From: Thorsellia kenyensis
GTDB lineage: Bacteria > Pseudomonadota > Gammaproteobacteria > Enterobacterales > Thorselliaceae
Reading direction: 5' to 3'
Assembly: GCF_042432445.1 (NCBI RefSeq)
Contig: NZ_JBHLXE010000111.1
Span: 1 to 64,000, forward strand
Length of the DNA stretch: 64,000 nt
The notes below the pieces were generated by a model. That model was not told where the DNA came from, did no database searches, and saw nothing but the letters and a program-made list of their open reading frames with translations. Below, one piece after another: positions 54,008 to 63,291 of this stretch (positions within the stretch are counted from its first letter, which is position 1; each line of letters opens with the position of its first letter). The translations under genes were made by a program, and so were the position numbers.

Positions 54008-55724
54008 ACATCTTACTGATAGCTATACGATCTTTATGCGAGAGTGAAATAAATGCATTTCCTTCTGAGCTTAATTCACATTTTCGATGATGGATAAAAG
54101 ATTTAATGAGTAAATTCTCATCATATCCTTTAACACTGAATGCTTCTCGAAGCTCATATAGATTAAAGGATACTCCTAATTCATTTATTTCAAGAAAGTT
54201 TGAAAATTCATTTAAAAGCAGATGAATTGTCTGTTGAAAAAAACTTTTTGATGTCACTTTTATTTTTCCCTGCTCCTGCTTTTTTATTTCGTTGAGTAAA
54301 GAAGGTGCTTTGTGTTGTGAATGGCATAGTTTAGTATTGCTGACATATGGTGATGTCGTTGGTTCAAAAAGCGTATTATTAAGATCAGGAAAATTTGATA
54401 TATTGACATACCCTGTATTAACTGCAGTGTTTAATTTATTTTTATGAAGCAGATTTTGCTGCTGTTCTTCACAAGATGTAGCAGCATGAGTTACTAAATT
54501 TTGTTTATCACTGCAGATGCTATCAAGTACTTTTCCTGTACCTCCCCTTTCAAATTCAATGGTATTAATAGGTTCGCCTCTTTTTAACTCACTAATGAAC
54601 TTAGTCGGATTTTTTATTTGAACCATATTTAAAAAAATTTTTTTGTTCCCTTGGCTTAAACAACTCGGTGACAATTTTATGAATACCGAGCTGTCCTGTT
54701 GTTTTTCAAAAAAACCAGATTGATTCAATACATCAAAAAGAGACTCTTGCGAATATCCCTCAACGATGTAATTGATCTGCAACTTTTCTAAAAGCTCTTG
54801 GCACGCATGCCCCCAAACAAGATACAAACATTCACTGTTACTCTCTATTTGATACCAAAATCTTGCCCCCCTTTGGTTGACAGTCCATATTTCATCTACA
54901 ATTAATGAACTAATTATTTGTTCGACACATTGTATTAATGTGTTTTTACATGGTTTAGTGGTGTAGAGTTGGGATTTATTTGCTGATGTTTTAAAATGCG
55001 TTTCAACACTTTTTTGATCCGCACGAAGGATCCAATCGGTTAACTTATGCTGCTTATTTTGCAAGGAAATGCCGTCATACAATTCAATAAGAATCTCAGT
55101 TCCATACTCACAAAGCCACATAAGCAGAGGTTGGGTTAATAAGAATGAACATGAAAAGGCTGCCAGCGATTCATGCACTTTAAATCTACCTTTGGCCCAT
55201 TCAATTTGAATATCAGCTGTAACAAATGGCGTGGACCACTCCTGAAAACTTTCTTTAAACGGCTCCCAAACTTCTGAGGTATTAGCTATTTTAATTGTCA
55301 TATCGGTAAAAAGTTTACCAAAATCATGACTTAGTCCTGCTACAAAAAGCGCAACTCTCCATTTTTTTTCTAACTTTTTTCTTCTCTCTGGAGCACCATC
55401 CGATACCAGTATTTCATCTTCGGTCAAAATTAGTAAAAATAATCCGACTTCAAGACTATGTGTTAACAGCCCCCCTTGGTAGGCATGATGATGCATTTGT
55501 GAAGCAGGAACAAAGTAACTATATGCATAGAATCTATTCAGTGTGGGTATGATTAATTCGATATATTCATGTTCACTGAGGCAGAGTAATGTTTTTATCC
55601 TGGAAATTAGAATACTTACCTCTTGAGATATATTTTGGGGGAGTTTATTTACAATATATTCGTTTGAATTAAAAAATATCAACTCTTTAGTAATTAATGA
55701 TTTGCTATCTCTTTTTATGTCCAT
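53994..55724 (-). CDS. traI: MOBH relaxase TraI
   Basis: 576 residues. N-terminal TraI_2 domain with the HD-type metal site H-H-H-A-Y-Q-G-G-L-L-T-H-S-L-E-V (78-93) and G-L-S-H-D-F-G-K-L-F (130-139), the hallmark of MOBH relaxases. The C-terminal 120 residues fit TraI_2_C, with S-F-F-Q-Q-T-I-H-L-L-L and F-I-S-L-S. It nicks oriT and is led into the recipient. It is shorter than SXT TraI (about 716 residues); the middle part seems reduced. The ribosome site AAGGATGG lies about ten bases before ATG. A TTTTAC-repeat tract lies about 100 bases upstream. Confidence 0.9.
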   Translation of the reverse strand: MDIKRDSKSLITKELIFFNSNEYIVNKLPQNISQEVSILISRIKTLLCLSEHEYIELIIPTLNRFYAYSYFVPASQMHHHAYQGGLLTHSLEVGLFLLILTEDEILVSDGAPERRKKLEKKWRVALFVAGLSHDFGKLFTDMTIKIANTSEVWEPFKESFQEWSTPFVTADIQIEWAKGRFKVHESLAAFSCSFLLTQPLLMWLCEYGTEILIELYDGISLQNKQHKLTDWILRADQKSVETHFKTSANKSQLYTTKPCKNTLIQCVEQIISSLIVDEIWTVNQRGARFWYQIESNSECLYLVWGHACQELLEKLQINYIVEGYSQESLFDVLNQSGFFEKQQDSSVFIKLSPSCLSQGNKKIFLNMVQIKNPTKFISELKRGEPINTIEFERGGTGKVLDSICSDKQNLVTHAATSCEEQQQNLLHKNKLNTAVNTGYVNISNFPDLNNTLFEPTTSPYVSNTKLCHSQHKAPSLLNEIKKQEQGKIKVTSKSFFQQTIHLLLNEFSNFLEINELGVSFNLYELREAFSVKGYDENLLIKSFIHHRKCELSSEGNAFISLSHKDRIAISKMYEKE

Positions 55725-56305
55725 TTTATTGTACCATCCTTGTTATCTGACTGAATTCAGCTAATAGTAAAATTCAAATAGCTGTTAGCTTTTTACTTCC
55801 TTGATTTGAAATTTTATTTTTACTTTTATTTTTATTTTTACTTTTACTTTTACTTTTACTTTTACTTTTACTTTTTACTTTTACTTTAAATTGAAAATTT
55901 TTATCTTGCGGAACAATTTAAAACGCAGTTAGTTATATATTCAATGAAATCGTTATATTTAATTAGTGTTTGACTGAGACTATTTTTTAAGTGTCATTGT
56001 TCATTATTTTGCAATAAAAAAGAGAGTAAATGCTCTCAGAAAAATTCACTTTTCTAGCGATTTTCTGGTGTAGAATTAGTTTTACTGCCTCTTTTTAGAA
56101 TACATCCAAAGATTATAGTCTTGGGAGGTTATCTTCAAAATAAAAGGTTTGATCTATCACATGCATTACTATTATTGATTGGCTTGTTATTTAAGTTTCT
56201 GTTACTTTATGTACAGTTTTTTACAACAACTAAATCATGGGTTGTTTTAATTACTCATACTAAATGGAATTCCTAATTAACACTTAATATACTCAAGGAG
56301 AATTT
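55725..56305. other. Divergent gap between traI and catalase; probable element boundary
   Basis: 580 bases holding the traI promoter (minus) and catalase promoter (plus), plus a low-complexity repeat at 55811-55888. A small hairpin with GAGAG/CTCTC arms lies near 56021-56038. No tRNA or other gene for site-specific integration and no clear attachment repeat were recognised. Confidence 0.45.
55811..55888. repeat. TTTTAC hexamer repeat upstream of traI
   Basis: Variants of TTTTAT and TTTTAC lead into five perfect CTTTTA units (55841-55870), one seven-base unit and one more hexamer. It is all-pyrimidine-rich on one strand. Its place 90-165 bases upstream of the relaxase start suggests that length changes could alter traI expression; this is not shown. 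Confidence 0.85.
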
Positions 56306-57766
56306 ATGAAAAAAGAACTTCAATGCCCAGTAATGACTACAACTGCAGGTGCCCCTATTGCAGATAATCAAAATAGTTTAACTGCAGGTGCTAATGGTCC
56401 AGTTCTAATGCAAGATTGGCAATTAATTGAAAAACTAGCGCATCAAAATCGTGAACGTATTCCTGAGCGAGTTGTTCATGCCAAAGGCTGGGGGGCATTT
56501 GGAACACTGACAATCACTGAAGATATCAGCCAATACAGCTGTGCAAAGGTTTTCTCTAAAGTGGGGCAACAAGTAGATATGCTTGCTAGGTTTTCTACGG
56601 TTGCTGGTGAATTAGGTGCAGCGGATGCAGAAAGAGACGTCAGAGGTTTCGCTCTTAAATTTTATACAGAAGAAGGTAACTGGGATGTTGTTGGGAACAA
56701 TACACCCGTGTTTTTCATTCGTGATCCGCTAAAATTTCCTGATTTTATACATACACAAAAACGCCACCCAGTAACTCATTTAAGAAGTGCAACAGCAGCA
56801 TGGGATTTTTGGAGTTTATCCCCTGAGTCATTGCATCAAATTACAATTCTTATGAGTGATAGAGGGATTCCTGTTAGTCCTCGTTTTATGAATGGTTACG
56901 GCTCGCATACTTACAGTTTCTGGAATGCAAAAGGTGAAAGATTCTGGGTGAAATTCCATTTTAAAACTCAACAAGGCCATAAAACATTAACTAATACTGA
57001 AGCTGAAGCAGTAATTGGTAAAACTCGCGAAAGTTATCAAGAAGATCTCTTTGGTGCCATAGCTGAGGGTAACTATCCAAAATGGAACATGTTTGTTCAA
57101 GTAATGCCAGAAATGGATGTTGAGAAACTCTCTTATAATCCATTTGATTTAACCAAAGTTTGGCCACACAGTGAATATCCACTTATCAAAGTTGGTGTGG
57201 TGGAATTGAATAAAAACCCTCAAAATTATTTTGCTCAAATTGAACAGGCAGCATTTTCGCCAAGTAATGTTGTACCAGGTATCGGTTTCTCACCAGATAA
57301 AATGCTCCAAGCTAGGATTTTCAGTTATGCGGATGCACATCGTTATCGTTTAGGTACACATTATGAAGCGCTTCCTGTTAATGCGCCTAAATGTCCCGTT
57401 CATCACTACCATGCTGATGGTTCAATGAATTTCTTTGGCCATAAAGCGGCGGAATTAACTGGTAATGAAAATGCTTATTATGAGCCTAATTCTTTCGGTG
57501 GTGCCACTGAGTCAGCTCAGTTTAAAGAACCCCCTCTAAAAATTTCTGGTGATGCCGATAGATATAATCACAGAGAAGGGAATGATGATTTTACTCAGCC
57601 AAGAGCTTTATTTGAACTCTTTTCTCAAGAAGAAAAATCTCGTTTGTTCCAAAATATAGCTGCAGCGATGCACGGTGTTCCTGACAATATTATTGAAAGG
57701 CAATTGGCTTTATTTGAAAAAGTACACCCTGAGTATGCAAAAGGTGTCAGAGCTGCATTAAAATAA
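56306..57766 (+). CDS. katA: Monofunctional haem catalase, small-subunit type
   Basis: 486 residues. Catalytic histidine in R-V-V-H-A-K-G-W-G (about 52-60), the distal Asn region V-V-G-N-N-T-P-V-F-F-I-R-D, and the haem-ligand tyrosine in R-I-F-S-Y-A-D-A-H-R-Y-R-L-G (about 336-349) are all present. Breaks down hydrogen peroxide in the cytosol. Good ribosome site AAGGAG. Followed by a clear Rho-independent terminator, so it is a single-gene unit. First gene to the right of the conjugation genes; it could be chromosomal or a last piece of cargo. Confidence 0.95.
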   Translation: MKKELQCPVMTTTAGAPIADNQNSLTAGANGPVLMQDWQLIEKLAHQNRERIPERVVHAKGWGAFGTLTITEDISQYSCAKVFSKVGQQVDMLARFSTVAGELGAADAERDVRGFALKFYTEEGNWDVVGNNTPVFFIRDPLKFPDFIHTQKRHPVTHLRSATAAWDFWSLSPESLHQITILMSDRGIPVSPRFMNGYGSHTYSFWNAKGERFWVKFHFKTQQGHKTLTNTEAEAVIGKTRESYQEDLFGAIAEGNYPKWNMFVQVMPEMDVEKLSYNPFDLTKVWPHSEYPLIKVGVVELNKNPQNYFAQIEQAAFSPSNVVPGIGFSPDKMLQARIFSYADAHRYRLGTHYEALPVNAPKCPVHHYHADGSMNFFGHKAAELTGNENAYYEPNSFGGATESAQFKEPPLKISGDADRYNHREGNDDFTQPRALFELFSQEEKSRLFQNIAAAMHGVPDNIIERQLALFEKVHPEYAKGVRAALK

Positions 57767-57807
57767 GGCATTATTCTCTCTTTTATGATGTAAACTAAAT
57801 AAACGCT

Positions 57808-57833
57808 AAGCCCTTTAATTTAAGGGCTTTTTT
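57808..57833 (+). terminator. Rho-independent terminator after catalase
   Basis: AAGCCCTT stem with its complement, a six-base loop and a run of six T, 41 bases after the stop codon. Confidence 0.85.
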
Positions 57834-57978
57834 GAGGAAAAAATAATTACAGTATCATGACAATTTGTATCAATATTCCTCAAATAGTTAATCGATTGAT
57901 GCTATACTAGAATTCCTTTTATTTAAGCATTATCCCAAACTTAGTCAACTTTAACATCATAAAATTGAGGAAACTCCC

Positions 57979-58980
57979 ATGGAAAATAAGTACATTATTG
58001 TCGCAGATATTGGTGGTACTAATGCACGCTTTGGTCTATGCCATATTGATTCAGGAGAAATCAGTACAATTGAAAACTTTCAAACTGCTGATTATCCTGG
58101 TATTGAAGAAGTCATAGAAGTCTATTTAGGAAGATGTCAATCACACGGCTGCATTACATCAACTAAGGCAATCAAGGCAGGTTGCTTTGCTATTGCAACA
58201 GCTATCACAAGCGATCAGATTAAAATGACAAATAATGCTTGGCAATTTTCCAGAACAAAAGTGCAATCTCAATTTGATTTTGACCATCTTTTCTTTATTA
58301 ATGATTTTACAGCCGTCTCTATGGCAATTCCTATGCTAAAAGAGAATGACGTTATTCAATTTGGTGGACAAAATGCGATTAAAGACCAACCTGTTGGTGT
58401 ATATGGCGCTGGCACTGGACTGGGCGTCTCTTATCTTATTCCAGCGCAGGGCAAATGGGTAACTTTTGCTGCAGAGGGAGGACATGTGGATTTTGCACCC
58501 ACGTGTAATGAAGAAATTGCGATTTTAAAATATACAAGAAATTTTTATCAAGGTAGAGTTTCTGCAGAAAGAATATTGTCTGGTATGGGCATTGTTAATA
58601 TTTACAATGCACTTTGCGAGCATCATAACCAAACTGCTCAATTTACAGAAGCTAAAGATATTACTGCACATGCTCTTGATAATAGTTGTACGATATCGGT
58701 AAAAACCCTAGAGCATTTTTGCAGAATTTTAGGTCGCTTCGGTGGTAACTTAGCGCTTACTCTGGGGGCTTTTGGCGGAATTTATTTAGCTGGTGGCATT
58801 GTTCCTAAAATATTACCTTTTTTTGAAAAATCTGATTTCAGAGCCGGTTTTGAAGATAAGGGCCGTTTTTCTGAGTATACTAGAAACATCCCTGTTTTTT
58901 TAATTACTCATCCACAAACAGGTCTCTTAGGATCAGGAGCGTTCGCGCGTCAAGAATTAGGAATACAATTGCACCATTAA
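57979..58980 (+). CDS. glk: Glucokinase
   Basis: 333 residues. ATP-binding V-A-D-I-G-G-T-N-A-R-F-G (8-19), phosphoryl-acceptor region F-I-N-D-F-T-A-V, G-A-G-T-G-L-G-V-S-Y and E-G-G-H-V-D-F match E. coli Glk (321 residues). Phosphorylates glucose, including glucose released by galactosidases. Ribosome site GAGGAA. Confidence 0.95.
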   Translation: MENKYIIVADIGGTNARFGLCHIDSGEISTIENFQTADYPGIEEVIEVYLGRCQSHGCITSTKAIKAGCFAIATAITSDQIKMTNNAWQFSRTKVQSQFDFDHLFFINDFTAVSMAIPMLKENDVIQFGGQNAIKDQPVGVYGAGTGLGVSYLIPAQGKWVTFAAEGGHVDFAPTCNEEIAILKYTRNFYQGRVSAERILSGMGIVNIYNALCEHHNQTAQFTEAKDITAHALDNSCTISVKTLEHFCRILGRFGGNLALTLGAFGGIYLAGGIVPKILPFFEKSDFRAGFEDKGRFSEYTRNIPVFLITHPQTGLLGSGAFARQELGIQLHH

Positions 58981-59009
58981 TTTTTAATTAATAAGTGTGA
59001 GGTTTTTAC

Positions 59010-59540
59010 ATGTTAGAACGTTATAAATCCATCCAAATTTTCATGCATTGGATGACTTTATTTTTAGTCATTGGATTATATGCTACTATTTATTTAAGTG
59101 ATTATGTATCATATACAACAGAGAAAACTTTGACCACAATCCACTTTAATCTTGGGGTATTTGTTTGGTTATTTATGCTGATACGGTTTATAATGCACTT
59201 TAAATTCCAAACCCCAGCCATTACACCGCCAATGACAAAGTTTTTTAGAGTGGCTTCTAAAGCGGGTCATCATACGCTATACTTACTCTTTTTAATCCAG
59301 CCAATCATTGGGGTTTTCTTTAGGGCGTATGATGGTAGGTCTTGGTCATTTATTGGAATGGAAATCAATCCATTCGTACCAGTAGACGAAGATTTTTCCT
59401 ATGTCTTAAGAGATGTTCATGATACTGTTGGGTTGATTATATTAGGACTTATCGCTTTACATGTAACTGCAGCTCTTTTTCATCATTATTTTCTAAAAGA
59501 TAATACTTTAAAGCGTATGCTACCTTTTAGTGATAAATAA
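59010..59540 (+). CDS. cybB: Cytochrome b561
   Basis: 176 residues, four membrane helices, with haem-ligand histidines in I-F-M-H-W-M (about 13), near residue 45-55 (T-I-H-F), and in the last helix (L-H-V-T-A-A-L-F-H-H). Related to superoxide-oxidising CybB of E. coli. Starts 29 bases after glk, with GTGAGG upstream. Confidence 0.88.
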   Translation: MLERYKSIQIFMHWMTLFLVIGLYATIYLSDYVSYTTEKTLTTIHFNLGVFVWLFMLIRFIMHFKFQTPAITPPMTKFFRVASKAGHHTLYLLFLIQPIIGVFFRAYDGRSWSFIGMEINPFVPVDEDFSYVLRDVHDTVGLIILGLIALHVTAALFHHYFLKDNTLKRMLPFSDK

Positions 59541-59812
59541 TTAAATCACTGAGAATACCGGTTAGTAATGATTTTGTATTATTGTTCTAGCCGGCCGATT
59601 GATAACGTAGAGTAAACACATATTCAACGGCGTTTAAATTCATATACATTTTAATTAAGTTGGCCATTCTAATTGTTTAACCATATTATTAGTGAGAACT
59701 GTTTGAGTTAGTCTTTTTTTTGCGGATTTATAGGATTTAAATGAGTTACAACTAATCTCTAATTTTTTGTGCCCACATCTAGTATTAATTTTCTTTATTA
59801 AAGGATTTCACT

Positions 59813-61582
59813 ATGCAACACTCATTTATTCCAGGAAAAGATGCCCCCTTAGAAGAGACCATTAATAGGTTTCAAACAAAACTTTCTGAACTAGGCTTCA
59901 TTATTGAAGAAGCGTCTTGGTTAAATCCTGTTGAAAATGTTTGGTCAGTCCATATTAAAGACAAAGAGTGTGCCTTGTGCTTTACCAATGGTAAGGGAGC
60001 CTCTAAAAAGGCGGCACTTGCAAGTGCTCTTGGCGAGTACTTTGAGCGTTTGAGTACCAACTATTTCTTCGCAGATTTTTACTTAGGTGATAATACCCTT
60101 CCTTATTCATTCGTTCACTACCCTAATGAAAAATGGTTTAAAGTTGAAGAAAATAGTTGGCCTGAAGGATTGTTGGATGAAAGACTTATCAATTTTTATG
60201 ACTCTGAAGGCGAAATTGATCCTGCGCAATTGACAGATCTTCAATCTTCAGATAAAAATAGAGGGATATGCGCTTTGCCTTTTATTAGAGAAAGTGATAA
60301 AGAAACTGTCTATATTCCGATGAATATCATTGGCAACTTATATGTCTCTAATGGCATGTCTGCTGGCAATAATTTGTTTGAAGCAAAAGTTCAAGCGCTC
60401 TCTGAGATTTTTGAACGTTTTGTGAAAAATAAAGTCATTGCAGATTGCTTAGCTCTCCCCAAAATTCCTGATGTAATTACAGAAACCTACCCTAAGATTG
60501 CAACGGCTATAAAATCTCTTGAAAAAGAAGGCTTTCATGTGTTTAGGTATGATGCTTCACTAGGTGGTAATTATCCTGTTATTGCCGTTGTGTTACTTAA
60601 TCCTGAAAACAGTGGATGTTTCGCCTCCTTTGGTGCTCACCCTAATTTTGAAGTTGCCTATGAGCGGGCGGTTACTGAGCTATTACAAGGTCGTTCTTTA
60701 GACAGTCTAGATGTTTTCCCCTCCCCCTCTTTTGATGATGAAGAAGTTGCTGATTTTGCAAACTTAGAAACCCACTTTATCGATTCAAGCGGCGTATTGT
60801 CCTGGGATTTTTTCAAGAATGTACCAGACTACGAATTCAATCATTGGGATTTTGCTGGTACCACAGAAGAGGAACTCCAACAATTAACCCAAATGATCTA
60901 TAGGCTTGATACTGACATCTATACAATGCACTACAATCATCTAGGAGTTGATGCTTGCCGTATTATTGTTCCTGGTATGTCAGAAATTTATCACCCTGAT
61001 GATTTAATCTATGCAAATAACTCTATGGGTATTCATCTGCGTGAGCAAATTTTAGCGCTAAGCTCCAGCAAAATCGAAACAGATAAAGCTCGAGCTTTGC
61101 TTGAAGAATTTGATGCCCTAGATTTAGATGAGTCAATTAGGATAAGAGAGCTTTTAGGTATTGCAACAGGGTCCGACAATGCATGGTTTACCCTAAGAGT
61201 AGGTGAGCTTAAATCGATGTTATATCTTATCTTAAAAGAGTATGACAATGCACTCATGTGGGTCGAATGGACGGTTGATTACAATCAAACGGTTTTTTCA
61301 AAAGATCGTTTAACCTATTATCGTTGCTTACAAACACTTCTGCTTCTGACTCAAGAAGCAGAGAGACATCTAGATGAATATGAAGAGGTCTTTTCAACAC
61401 TATACGGTGGGGATATTTTTAGTGCTGCTAAATTGGCGATTCAGGGTATTATGCCATTTTACGGTCTACAAATTGAACCAGGTATTCCTAATACCCCAAT
61501 GAGCTTTAAAGCTCATCAAAACCTAATAGCTGCTTATCATAAATTACAAAAAGCCAAGTTAAGCGCTACTACAACCATTTAA
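59813..61582 (+). CDS. ycaO: YcaO, ribosomal protein S12 beta-methylthiolation accessory factor
   Basis: 589 residues, aligning with E. coli YcaO (586) along its length: F-T-N-G-K-G-A-S-K-K-A-A-L-A-S-A-L-G-E-Y-F-E-R-L-S-T-N near the start and the later Y-V-S-N-G-M-S-A-G-N, F-A-S-F-G-A-H-P and N-N-S-M-G. YcaO-domain ATPase plus a C-terminal TPR-like part. Helps RimO modify S12. Not part of an azole-peptide cluster: no precursor peptide or dehydrogenase is nearby. Confidence 0.95.
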   Translation: MQHSFIPGKDAPLEETINRFQTKLSELGFIIEEASWLNPVENVWSVHIKDKECALCFTNGKGASKKAALASALGEYFERLSTNYFFADFYLGDNTLPYSFVHYPNEKWFKVEENSWPEGLLDERLINFYDSEGEIDPAQLTDLQSSDKNRGICALPFIRESDKETVYIPMNIIGNLYVSNGMSAGNNLFEAKVQALSEIFERFVKNKVIADCLALPKIPDVITETYPKIATAIKSLEKEGFHVFRYDASLGGNYPVIAVVLLNPENSGCFASFGAHPNFEVAYERAVTELLQGRSLDSLDVFPSPSFDDEEVADFANLETHFIDSSGVLSWDFFKNVPDYEFNHWDFAGTTEEELQQLTQMIYRLDTDIYTMHYNHLGVDACRIIVPGMSEIYHPDDLIYANNSMGIHLREQILALSSSKIETDKARALLEEFDALDLDESIRIRELLGIATGSDNAWFTLRVGELKSMLYLILKEYDNALMWVEWTVDYNQTVFSKDRLTYYRCLQTLLLLTQEAERHLDEYEEVFSTLYGGDIFSAAKLAIQGIMPFYGLQIEPGIPNTPMSFKAHQNLIAAYHKLQKAKLSATTTI

Positions 61583-61680
61583 AATTTAATTTGTACTAAT
61601 GGACTTGTATATTATTTTTTTACCACTATATTGAGTCCATAACTAAGCCTATTTTTTTACTTATAAAGACATAATATATT

Positions 61681-61947
61681 ATGATGAAAACAAATTTAGA
61701 ACATTTACTAGAATTCCCTTGTGATTTTCCCTTTAAAATCATGAGCATTACCGATCCTTCTATTTTAGAGCAGACCATGCAAATAGTACAAAAACATGTA
61801 CCAGGGGATTATCAGCCAGTTATCAAGCCAAGCGCTAAGGGTAATTATCAATCCATTAGTTTGATGATCCATGCCACTAAAATAGAGCAAATAGAAAGCC
61901 TCTATTATGAATTTGGTAAAATTGAAGGGGTTAAACTTGTTTTGTAA
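61681..61947 (+). CDS. ybeD: YbeD (DUF493), small ACT-like regulator
   Basis: 88 residues, against 87 in E. coli. F-P-C-D-F-P-F-K-I-M-S and S-A-K-G-N-Y-Q-S-I-S identify the family. Role uncertain, often next to lipB as here. ATG doublet at the start; the second could also be used. Confidence 0.92.
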   Translation: MMKTNLEHLLEFPCDFPFKIMSITDPSILEQTMQIVQKHVPGDYQPVIKPSAKGNYQSISLMIHATKIEQIESLYYEFGKIEGVKLVL

Positions 61948-62090
61948 TTTTGTGATTATGGAGTTATAGGGTTATTAACCTTTAGGATGCACAAATTGCA
62001 TGATCATCTAACTAAACAAAAGTGTTCAAATAGATACCTTCGACAAGTCAGCTAATAAAACTTTCCTATTGACAGCGATGCCGCCGAAAA

Positions 62091-62849
62091 ATGAAAAATT
62101 ATGCGTTAAACTCAGAAATAATAATCAAGCACTTAGGGCTCATTAGTTATGCGTCTAGCTACAAAGCTATGCATGATTTTACGCATAACCGAAACGCAAC
62201 AACTTTAGATGAAATTTGGGTTTTAGAGCACCCAGAAATATTCACTCAAGGACGGGCAGGCAAAGAAGAACATATTCTCAAAACATCATCGATTCCTATT
62301 TTTCAAAGTGACCGTGGCGGACAAGTCACTTTTCATGGGCCAGGACAACTGATTATTTATCCATTAATTAATTTAAAAAGGTATGGCTTAAATATAAGGG
62401 AATTTGTTACTTTGCTTGAAACAAGTGTGATCAATACCTTAGCCAAATTTTCGATTGAAGCTTATGCAAGAAAAGATGCTCCAGGGGTTTATGTAGATGA
62501 GATCAGCTGCCTTTTTTCGAAGAATATATCTAACAAAACAGTGGGCGACTCATCCCTTTCTAATCCTGGCATAGTGATTGACCAGTCCTTAGATAGATTC
62601 TCTTCATCCTCATCAGAAAAAAAAATATGTTCATTAGGGTTAAAAGTCAGTAAAGGATGTACTTTACACGGCCTTGCATTAAATATTGATATTGATTTGA
62701 CCCCTTTTGATTATATCAACCCGTGTGGATTGCTAGGGATGCAAATGACCTCGGTTGCAAACATCACGAAAAATATTCCAGATAAGCAAGCTATTACGAA
62801 TACACTAATCAATGAATTGCTACGCGCCTTACAATCACCTTTGTGCTAA
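62091..62849 (+). CDS. lipB: Octanoyltransferase LipB with a loop insertion
   Basis: 252 residues, about 40 longer than E. coli LipB (213). Active-site residues are present: S-L-G-L-K with Lys185 and N-P-C-G with Cys212; R-G-G-Q-V-T-F-H-G-P-G-Q lies at 75-86. Residues 138-176 are a Ser/Asn-rich insert between V-D-E and K-K-I-C that is not in E. coli. Transfers octanoyl from acyl carrier protein to lipoyl domains. No strong ribosome site is visible. Confidence 0.93.
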   Translation: MKNYALNSEIIIKHLGLISYASSYKAMHDFTHNRNATTLDEIWVLEHPEIFTQGRAGKEEHILKTSSIPIFQSDRGGQVTFHGPGQLIIYPLINLKRYGLNIREFVTLLETSVINTLAKFSIEAYARKDAPGVYVDEISCLFSKNISNKTVGDSSLSNPGIVIDQSLDRFSSSSSEKKICSLGLKVSKGCTLHGLALNIDIDLTPFDYINPCGLLGMQMTSVANITKNIPDKQAITNTLINELLRALQSPLC

Positions 62850-63291
62850 TTTTTTTCTGTTTTAACATTTTCTTCTGAACTAAATTTTTATTCACATAGA
62901 ATGTTTAAATTTTATTTTTGCCGTAGCTGATGCAATGGACATTTTATTTCTTCACTCATCTATTTTGACTAATGCAAATGCATTTGTGTGAAATAGCCCT
63001 TATAATCATGAAACCATCAATGATATAATAAATTTTTTGATATCAGTGTAAAAATAAATATCTAATTGCTTGCTAGGTATAAATAGTTGAAATCAAATAT
63101 GATAATTTTAGTAGGGTATTCACTTCTAGTTTTATCTTAAGATCAATATAATTCAATGCAGCTAAGTTTTAATTGCCATCCATTGAATTTTTTCTTTTAA
63201 CTAAAATATATTTAAGCTTGCATCTTTTAACTATTACATTAAACTTTAAAATACGCGTTTACAATCAACCATCGTTCATGGGAAACTATTT
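62850..63291. other. Intergenic region between lipB and oppA
   Basis: 440 bases, very A/T-rich, probably the oppA leader and promoter. No small gene or strong hairpin was recognised. Confidence 0.5.

Larger units (their letters stand above)
1..55724. mobile_element. SXT/R391-like integrative conjugative element (part; left end outside window)
   Basis: The gene set and order match the conserved SXT/R391 backbone: traI-traD-s043, traLEKBVA, traC-trsF-traWUN, primase, traFHG and FlhDC-type activators. The relaxase is of the MOBH (TraI_2) class and the secretion system is F-type. Cargo occupies the s043-traL and traN-primase gaps, both known SXT insertion hot spots. No integrase, excisionase or SetR-type repressor is seen, so the element must continue to the left of position 1 or be incomplete. 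The right limit is taken as the start of traI because the next genes are ordinary chromosomal ones; the true junction is probably in 55725-56305. MobI-like genes lie beyond setC/D here, whereas in SXT mobI lies on the other side of traI, so the ends are arranged differently. Confidence 0.8.

Noticed and set aside
55811..55888. CRISPR-like repeat array
   Set aside because: The units are six-base, contiguous and low-complexity, without spacers.
59813..61582. YcaO of an azole-containing natural-product cluster
   Set aside because: Full-length similarity to E. coli YcaO; no precursor peptide, cyclodehydratase partner or exporter nearby.
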